Origin: Ignelater luminosus
Lineage: Eukaryota; Arthropoda; Insecta; Coleoptera; Elateridae
Length of the DNA stretch: 64,000 nt
Direction: 5' to 3'
NCBI GenBank assembly: GCA_011009095.1
Contig: VTPC01000929.1
Span: forward strand, 299,450-363,449
A program made the translations under genes and the position numbers. Positions 57,043 through 64,000 of the stretch are shown here, in pieces. The first letter of the stretch is position 1. The number at the start of each line of letters is the position of its first letter. The notes under the pieces were generated by a model that searched no databases, had not been told where the DNA came from, and saw only the letters and a program-made list of their open reading frames with translations.

Positions 57043-60000
57043 CTACAAAAAAAAGAAAATCAAAAATGGAACAAATATTAACGAACGATCCATAAAATTT
57101 GCATCTTCAGTTGACCATGAACAAGAAAGAAAACATTCCGGTATGTTGAATTATTATATCAAGTGACAAACATCAAAAGTGCTTGAATGAAAGGTTAAGC
57201 TGGCTGTCACTTTGAAGACTTATATTACTTTTAGATAAACATAGTTTTAAGAACAGAAAACTTTTATAGTACAAGAACCACTAACAGGAAAAGAAGGGGT
57301 GAATCCTAACCTTCTGGCATTGTTACACATCGACGCTGTTATAATTTAATATCGGTTTTATTCATTTAATACGCACATACACACTAGAAAAGTAACATAA
57401 CATAACTATTTATAACATTTACTACTCAATTACGTCATGCATGCACATTAACTAAAACAAACAAAACTATAATTTAATACATGGTGCAAAACATACATGC
57501 ACAATACAAATAGAATAACATTTTTTTGTTCTTATTCTCTAACAGACGCAGAAAGGTGTCTAGGAACTCTGATACAAATTTCAACGAGCTAGGTGTGGGC
57601 ATGCACTCGTAGTGGAAATTATGAAAAAGTCTAGTTTTTCCACGAATTCTAACTATCTGGTGTTTATAAATTTTTGTAAAGTGGCGAAATACAAGTATTT
57701 TGGTGAAAACGTCAGAACGCTAGACATGGGCGGTTCCATGTAAAGCCCGAAAAACCGTAAACGGAAAATGTCACTTATCATACCCAATCCTAACCACTTG
57801 AAATTTGCGTCATTTTATTAGTTTTTTATCCTAATTCCTAAAATTAAAACGCCAGAAAGACCAGTGTGGTCTTTGTTTCTAAAGTTCACTTTTTTTCACA
57901 ATTTTTACCAGATTTTTAAAAAATTGTAAAAATATGCCTAAAATGCATATTAAGACTTGAAGATTTGCTTGCATATTATTAAAAGTTTGTAAATCCGTTT
58001 TGCCCTGAATGGGCACCCTTGGGCATATAGAGGGGCGTACCTTTCTGGCGTTCTGAAATCCGTATTGTACAAACTTTCAATAATACGCAACCAAATTTTC
58101 AAGTCTTAACATGCATTTTAAGCATATTTTTACAATGTTTTAAAAATCTGGACAAATTGTGAAAAAAGTGAACTTTTTCGCATAAAATGTTAATTAAAGA
58201 AAAAAGACCACACTGGTCTTCCTGGCGTTTTGATTTTAGGAATTAGGATAAAAAACTGATAAAATGACGTAAATTTCAAGTGGTTAGGATTGGGTACGAA
58301 AAGTGACATTTTCCGTTTACGGTTTTTCAGGCTTTACATGGAACCGCCCATGTCTAGCGCTCTGGCGTTTTCACCAAAGTACCTGTATTTCGTCACTTTA
58401 CGAAAATTTATAAACGCTAGATAGTTAGGATTCGTGGGAAAACTAGATTTTTTTCATAATTTCCACTATGAGCGGATGCCCACACCTAGCTCGTTGAAAT
58501 TTTCACCAGTGTACCTAGATACCTTTCTGCGTCAATGTGTAACAACGCCAGAAAGTTAGGATTCACCCCTTCTTTCCCTGTTAGTGGCTCTTGTACTATT
58601 ATGATCAAGTTACGTTAGGAATAGCAAAAGAACAAATGGTAACTTGGAATATTCTGTTCTGGGTGCTTTTACTGAATTTCAAAATCAATTCCCAAATATG
58701 TAGTGCCAATACATCTAATAAAGCACTGTAGTTCACATGAAATCTTATTCATTTTAACTGCTGATAGAAGTATGACTCAAATGCAAACTTATGCGATTCT
58801 GTCCATGGCCAACCAAGGATACAAATCTTATAGATCACTCATTATAAATTGCAGAAGAATTTACAACTGATAACAAAACAATGCAAGAATCTCTTAGTGT
58901 TCACTTTTTTTGTGCCCAGATAGAGCAAGGATTAGCTGAGTTTTTGCATTCAGTGCATTCAGGTCGATTATCAGTTGTAGAAATTTTATGATTAGGATCA
59001 ATTGAATTGGTGTCAACATGTGCAGTTATCATTATCAACTCCAGTGTTGATAACATTGGTTTCATAAAAATATGTTTAACCCAAGGATCAATTAGAAACT
59101 ATTGTTATACATAGCAGGCCTTTTTTGTGAAATAAAGTATGTAAAGTAGCTTTCAAACTGTCACATTCTCCATTCTCCGGAAATCAAATGAACTGCTGTT
59201 GGAATTATGAATAATTCTAGATTATATTGAGGTTTTTAAATGTTTAAGTTATAAGCAAGTTTTGAAATTTCTAGATTGAGGGTTCTCCATATTGGCATGT
59301 TGCGCATTTATCTAGTGTATGTGTTATAGAAATAACAGCAGTTATTGCCGATACTTATATTCATAAACATGTAAAGCAGGCTTCTTAGGTTGGTATAACA
59401 ACAAATATTTTTTAAATTTACTCTTGTAATGCCTCAGCTTATTTATAACTTTGGCTTAATAAGTCAAGAAATAAACGTCAAAAAAAATATTTCAAGTCAT
59501 GACAACGAGAAGAAATAAGACAGAGGCTACTAGAAAAGGTTAAACTGGAGAAAAAGAAAAAAGGATCTTTAAGCTATATGTTACCATAGTGTTTTAGTTA
59601 TTAAATAAAAGTTAGTAATTCATGTATGCATTTAAATGTTAGTTACATTCTTATAAACTTTTAAATACAATGCACAAAATGAATTTTATAAATGAATTAC
59701 AAACAGTGATAACCAGTCGGTTATTCACTAGCAACACTATTAAGCTGACATTTACTATTCTTGCATTGAACATTAAACATCAGGCTTGTTTCAACATAAA
59801 TCTCAAACAATCCCCTACTGTCATGAGATTGTGCAGAGGAAATTTTTTCGGACATTTTCTCTGGCAAACTTGTGCCAGTCAGGGATATTTTGCAACTAGT
59901 TTGAGAGTTATGTTGGAAAAAACGTATCAGTACATTAAATACCAAGAAAAGATCAAGTGGATTTTCATTTCTGTTCATACCAGTTATATAGATAAGGTGG

Positions 60001-60784
60001 TGATAAAGTTTGGAACAAAATTCATAATTTTGTTATAAATTTTTTTTTTGTAAAATTCTATATTCCAAAAAGGCATTTTAGAGCATAGAAAAATGTTTTT
60101 GACAGATCATGTTCTTGACCTATGCCGTCATCATTATTTTTTTTAAATTACAACCCGTTTTGTTTTACAGATTTTGATAGACTTCTTCACTGGTTGCATG
60201 ATGGTGCAAAGAATTTGTTACCTTACATAAAAATTGTTTTGAGAAAAACACTTATTAAGTTTAATAACATCAACATTTGTTCTCAACAAAAATAACATTT
60301 AAAATTAAAAAAGAAACAAATAAAATCATTCATAACATTTAACGCAAATGTTCAAATTGTCTACCGTTTACCATTTGACACTGCTCTATTCATGTATAAA
60401 CATTTTAAACTGCACGTTGGATCATTTGTGAAGGGATGTTTCGCATTTCCGTTCGAATTCGCTGTTTCTAAATTGTTAGGTCTATGTATGTCAACTGTTG
60501 ATTTTACATGGCCCCACAAAAAAAAATCTAACGGGGTAAAGTCCGGCGATCTCGCAGGCCATTCAATTGGTCCTCGTGGCCCTATCCATCTACCAGGTCA
60601 ACCAAATCAAATCTTAGAAAATCCAAATATCTGGCAGAAAACAGATTTTCTTCAAAAACTAAGGCCCTAGAAGACGACCTCTTTTTATTCCAACCCATAC
60701 ATTAACCTTTTCTTGATGCTGGCTGTGATACTCTTGGTTCCAGCTTTAGCAGTTCTTTTCAATAATGAAGACCCTGGTTTGCCT

Positions 60785-60819
<35 letters not shown>

Positions 60820-63287
60820 ATTAATTAATTAATTAAATTAATACCCAAATAAGAAATAATTATTGAAATTTTCTTTTAGTTAAGACAAATTAAAGTTACA
60901 ACTGTGCTGACAGCATTGATAATAATGACTACTGCATTAGTATATTGCTTTTATTAAAATAAGCCAGTAAGAGTACAACAGCAATAGCAAAACTAAGCAA
61001 ACCAAAAATGCTTAAACCATCTAAAGCCTAACAGTACTTGCTGTTTTACAGGCAGCAAACCTCAACAAAGATTTTTCCTGCTTTGTTTCCAATTGTGTAC
61101 TTTGTTGTTCAATTTCTTTTTAGTGAATGTCAACAAATACTTACTAACTACTTTTGTTAAATGCACAGAATGATAATAAACTAACCTCCAAAATGCTTGC
61201 TTTGACAGCTAAGGTTACCAATTTTATAAATGTACTGCCAACATAAAAAAATCTCAAAGTGGCAATTTTTAGTTTTGTACAAAGTTCTTGATAAGTGTAT
61301 TCAGTTTTTAAATGTTAATTAATAAAAATTGTGACTGTATGAATATTATTTTTAGTGATGTAAATAGAATCTTGGTTACTTAAAAATCACATCAGATTTT
61401 CCTTAACTGTCATGTTGATAGGTTAGGTAGGTTTGTCACATTTTCAAATTAAAATATCTAATAATTCTGTTTATAAAAAACTATGTTGACCATAACATAT
61501 ACACACAAATGAACAAGAATCTTGAAAAACTGTAGAATGAAAGCTTAAGATTGTTACAATGTTACAGCTCTTTTCATAACAATTCTCCAAATGTACTTTA
61601 ATGAAAATGTGCTTTAGCATTTAAATAAAGTTAAATCAAATATTTCATAGTAGTTGGTACCCTTGAAAAACAGAATTTTTGAAGATAATTGTTAAAAAAC
61701 AATTATGCAACAAGTAGTGGTTTTTTAAAATTGAAATAATTTAAAGTTGATTTGTTTTGGATTTAATCTTCATTAAGATTATGCTTTATTTTAAACATTC
61801 TACAATTGGTGAGTACTGCAATCTTAAAATTAGGCATGTGCATGTAATTTTTATAAAGTGGACCAGAGATGCAACTTGATGCATTAAATAATATTTGAAA
61901 TAGGTTTATGTTATGTTATCAGTTCCATGTTTACTGTTAATCGAATTTCTACTTGATAAACAATATATAGGGGAATGCACCAACAAAGGAACAGTTACAG
62001 ACTTACAAAGTCTACTATTTCTGATAAAAATTAACAAGAGTTAACCAGAAGTTGACCTGGTCTTATGTCTTAAGAAAGATGTTACTATTATGTGGTTTAA
62101 TTCATTTGGTCGTACCATTTAAGGTTTTTTGTGTATTTACTTATACAAAGTCAAAAATTTAAAAAACACCAATAAAGGAATAACGGTTTTCAGTTAAAAA
62201 ACATTGGCACACCAGTAAAGGAACAAAATGTTTTAGTGAATATTTAAAAATATTTAAGGTAAGTAATCCTTCTCTTACATCAATATCAATCAATCTTCCA
62301 CTTGGGTTTGGATATATTGGAATTGGTGGTAGGACCGTGTTTGTTCCATTTATAAATACGAAATAAAAAAGAAGTCGACATCAAACATTATTTTATCATT
62401 TGAAGTTTATACTAGAGGCACATCTTTAAGACAACTCGTGCAAAATAAAGAATTTCTCACAAAGATGCATGGGGCATTCATTACTTTATTAAAGCGTAAA
62501 AGAATCTCACATGCACCATGCAAGCCAGCACAAAAACTTTTTTTTACCAAATAACTATAAACAGTAACATCACTTCTTTGATGCCTAATTGTAAACAAGT
62601 AATTTTCAAAATGTGACGAGAGAATATACATTAATTTTAAACCTTGTTCTTTTAAAAATAAGTGTAAATGTTCCTTTGCTGGTGGGTGTCCCCCAACTGG
62701 TACATGTACACTAGCTCCTTTAGAGATTTCTCATTTCCTTTGCACTGAATCAAAGATGATGTAAGAATATCATCCTAAATATTTACATTTATTTTCAAAT
62801 ATTTTTACTTCTTATTACTTATTAGATCCAATATACACATCAATATTTGTCTGATAACTATCATTCTGTTTTATCTTTGGTTTTTTTGAAGTATAGTTTT
62901 CAAGGTTTTCAATTTACACAGAACAAAGCTATTACCTGGTTGATTATTGTCACCAGCATTATTATAATTAGAATTCGGAGCAGTTTGACTTGATGTATCC
63001 CTTTTCGATAAATCAATCTGAGTGTTAATCCAAAGAAGTAGACCTGGTTGTTGAGTAGTTGTCGCTATTTTGATAAACACATTAATATTATGTTGACTCA
63101 CAACATTTCGTTTTTCCAAAACCTGAATAAGGTCTTGTACATTTCTAATATTATCCAGTCTTCTTGCTGAATTAATATCATCTCTAAATTGTTGTTTTAG
63201 AACTATGAAGTTCTCTCCAGAGCACATTTTACATCTTTGTGTAACCTCACTTTTTATATGATTGTATGTGTTTGTATCAATAGCCAT
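56759..63287 (-). CDS. Fadd: FADD-like adaptor: N-terminal death-effector-like domain plus C-terminal death domain (two exons)
   Basis: Minus-strand exons 63287-62936 and 57042-56759 join in phase 1 to give about 211 residues, the usual size of insect FADD (200-240). Residues about 10-95 (FIVLKQQFRDDINSARRLDN, VQDLIQVLEKR, NINVFIKIA) have the helical and charge layout of a death-effector domain. A low-complexity linker follows. Residues about 125-205 are a death domain: IFDCIVEQIGYKWKDLARNL with the conserved Trp, then RIDELEERYKTIAERTRQIL and LLEALNRSRRNDLRLIIVQ. In insects FADD bridges IMD to the caspase DREDD in antibacterial signalling, and the DED+DD order is that of FADD. The DED assignment rests on my reading of a weakly conserved fold; the death domain is firmer. 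The C-terminus FYV-stop overlaps a possible donor (GT|GTAAGT), so a further exon is not fully excluded. Confidence 0.72.
57269..58596. mobile_element. 1.3-kb palindromic fold-back element, TA-flanked
   Basis: The ends GTACAAGAACCACTAACAGG and its inverted partner CCTGTTAGTGGCTCTTGTAC lie between TA dinucleotides. The two halves are near-identical inverted copies for about 520 bp each, meeting around 58020. The left arm is interrupted by a 210-bp insertion (57336-57545). Nothing codes. The word AACGCCAGAAAG or close variants occurs about seven times in both orientations. Confidence 0.88.
57336..57545. mobile_element. small MITE nested in the palindromic element
   Basis: A 210-bp segment absent from the right arm. 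It starts CTGTTATAA, ends CTCTAACAG (inverted CTGTTA) and is bracketed by ACG on both sides, a 3-bp target duplication verified against the intact right arm (ATTGACGCAGAAA). The 3-bp size suggests PIF/Harbinger or CACTA relatives; the terminal sequence is too short to decide. Confidence 0.7.
60340..60670 (-). pseudogene. IS630/Tc1-mariner transposase C-terminal remnant
   Basis: The minus strand reads WIGPRGPIEWPARSPDFTPL, then DFFLWGHVKSTVDIHRP and a C-terminal tail with NGNAKHPFTNDPTCSLKCL. This is the third-acid block of the same DFFLWG transposase branch as the fragments at about 110-195 and 24583. The N-terminal two thirds are lost or unreadable. Confidence 0.72.
60788..60842. repeat. (TA)n followed by (TTAA)n microsatellite
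   Basis: About 14 TA dinucleotides run straight into TTAATTAATTAATTAA. It is a simple repeat with no sign of function. Confidence 0.9.
61970..62694. mobile_element. non-autonomous element with CACCAnnAAAGGAACA ends
   Basis: The left end GGGGAATGCACCAACAAAGG and the right end, inverted, GGGGGACACCCACCAGCAAA share the CACCA-(A/G)CAAAGGAACA core. Two further direct copies (CACCAATAAAGGAATA near 62167, CACCAGTAAAGGAACA near 62211) lie just inside the left end, like subterminal transposase-binding repeats. The interior has an open minus-strand frame (62631-62407) with a Cys-containing segment that I cannot assign. No target duplication was seen. Confidence 0.55.
62936..63287 (-). CDS. Fadd: Fadd exon 1 (DED-like domain)
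   Basis: ATG at 63287-63285 (MAIDTNTYNHIKSEVTQRCK). It ends at CAACCAG|GTAATA, phase 1. Reading through the donor would add about 20 residues (SFVLCKLKTLKTILQKN...) before a stop, which I regard as intron. Confidence 0.72.
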
Positions 63288-64000
63288 TGTAAAAGTGTAT
63301 ATAATTTAATATTTATAAGGCAATGTTACCACAATTTTCTAAAGTTATTAACACGATAAGCACTTTCAAATGTGGACATCTGAGGATGAATCATTCATCC
63401 GAATTAATATATTAATACAGTGTTGCAATAACGCTGGTTGCTGTATTCTCTAATTTTAAAATTATGACAGCAATTGACAGTAGACAGTTGTATTGTTTTA
63501 ATAATCTTATTTCTTTATGCTAAATGCTAAAGGATCTGCTAGTTCTAGAGCAAAGCAAGTGTCGAGCATTATAATAATACATACATTTTACTTAATTTTA
63601 CCATTGTGCGGTTTTAATAAATTACGTAATTTAAAGAAAATAAAATTGCATGTGGAACTTTTAGGTTAAGTATTTGTCATTAAAATACCAGAACTGTTAT
63701 TATTAAACCTAAGTAACTAACAGAGCCATGTAAAACTATTCTCGAATTTTATTTTTTTATTTTATCATTCTTTATTATAATCCATCAAGGTCGTAGCTAG
63801 GATTGAATTTGAGAAGAGGTTCTGCGGATACCCGTTGGGGGAGTTCGGAATCTCCCTCCGACCCAAAATTCAGAAAATAAAAAACAATTTGTAACGAACA
63901 GAACAATTATTAAAACGATAATAATTTAAATTTCAGGGGGGGGGGGAAACCCTTAAATACGGCTTTACCACCCACAGTTATGATTATTTAAATTCTATGA
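63288..64000. other. region upstream of Fadd
   Basis: Contains the Fadd 5' flank; no clear TATA or initiator stands out. From about 63790 to the end a GTAGCTAGGATTG...GGGGGGGGG stretch looks like a repetitive-element fragment but is cut by the window edge. Confidence 0.4.

Larger units (their letters stand above)
57043..62935 (-). other. Fadd: Fadd intron (5.9 kb)
   Basis: Contains the giant palindromic element (57269-58596), a dead transposase (about 60340-60670), an AT-microsatellite and a subterminal-repeat element (61970-62694). Overlapping open frames near 59670-60040 on both strands show no recognisable domain. Confidence 0.65.

Noticed and set aside
59670-60038. 122-codon plus-strand frame overlapping an 85-codon minus-strand frame in the Fadd intron
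   Set aside because: No domain, no splice context, and neither strand has convincing composition.
63920-63960. G-run as a possible G-quadruplex or regulatory site
   Set aside because: A single homopolymer run in what looks like a repeat fragment at the window edge; it lacks the multiple separated runs needed for a standard quadruplex.

Overview
This is AT-rich animal DNA with spliced genes, and the gene set points to an insect, probably a beetle. The evidence is the insect LIM-only gene Limpet, an arthropod-type eIF4E, a FADD-like death adaptor, and a dense load of Tc1/mariner, hAT and fold-back elements. The species and order are inferences. I saw no rRNA, tRNA or CRISPR array.

Region by region: (1) 1-412 is a fold-back DNA element. 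(2) 3478-9021 (+) is a giant single-exon reading frame: a hydrophobic N-terminus, about 1,270 residues of degenerate acidic repeats, then a unique C-terminal part with an RVKF motif. It may be a standalone gene or a giant 5' exon of the next gene. (3) 10508-31271 (+) is Limpet (Lmpt), the insect four-and-a-half-LIM protein. Four core exons lie at 11122-11322, 12744-12918, 29533-29702 and 30927-31271, with consistent intron phases. Two alternative first coding exons are proposed, at 10508-10659 and, inside the 16.6-kb third intron, at 22214-22415. (4) 31272 to about 38400 holds the Lmpt 3' UTR, a fold-back transposon and two dead Tc1/mariner transposases. (5) 38427-47637 (+) is eIF4E in five exons. 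Its 8.2-kb last intron carries a 4.5-kb DNA transposon that itself contains a nearly intact mariner and a hAT-like MITE. (6) About 47.9-56.6 kb is an intergenic strip of MITEs, hairpins and a 21-bp minisatellite. (7) 63287-56759 (-) is a two-exon DED plus death-domain gene, best read as Fadd. Its 5.9-kb intron carries a near-perfect 1.3-kb palindrome and another dead transposase.

The host genes do unrelated jobs: Limpet in muscle and cytoskeleton scaffolding, eIF4E in cap-dependent translation, Fadd in IMD/caspase signalling. Fadd is convergent with eIF4E. The most interesting host feature is the Lmpt locus. Phase-matched alternative first exons, a pair of acceptors 11 bases apart with different phases, and the giant repeat-bearing exon upstream suggest one C-terminal LIM cassette fitted with very different N-termini. 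The most interesting mobile DNA is the nested transposon in the eIF4E intron, where removing each insert restores the interrupted coding sequence, and the fold-back families with arms of several hundred bases.
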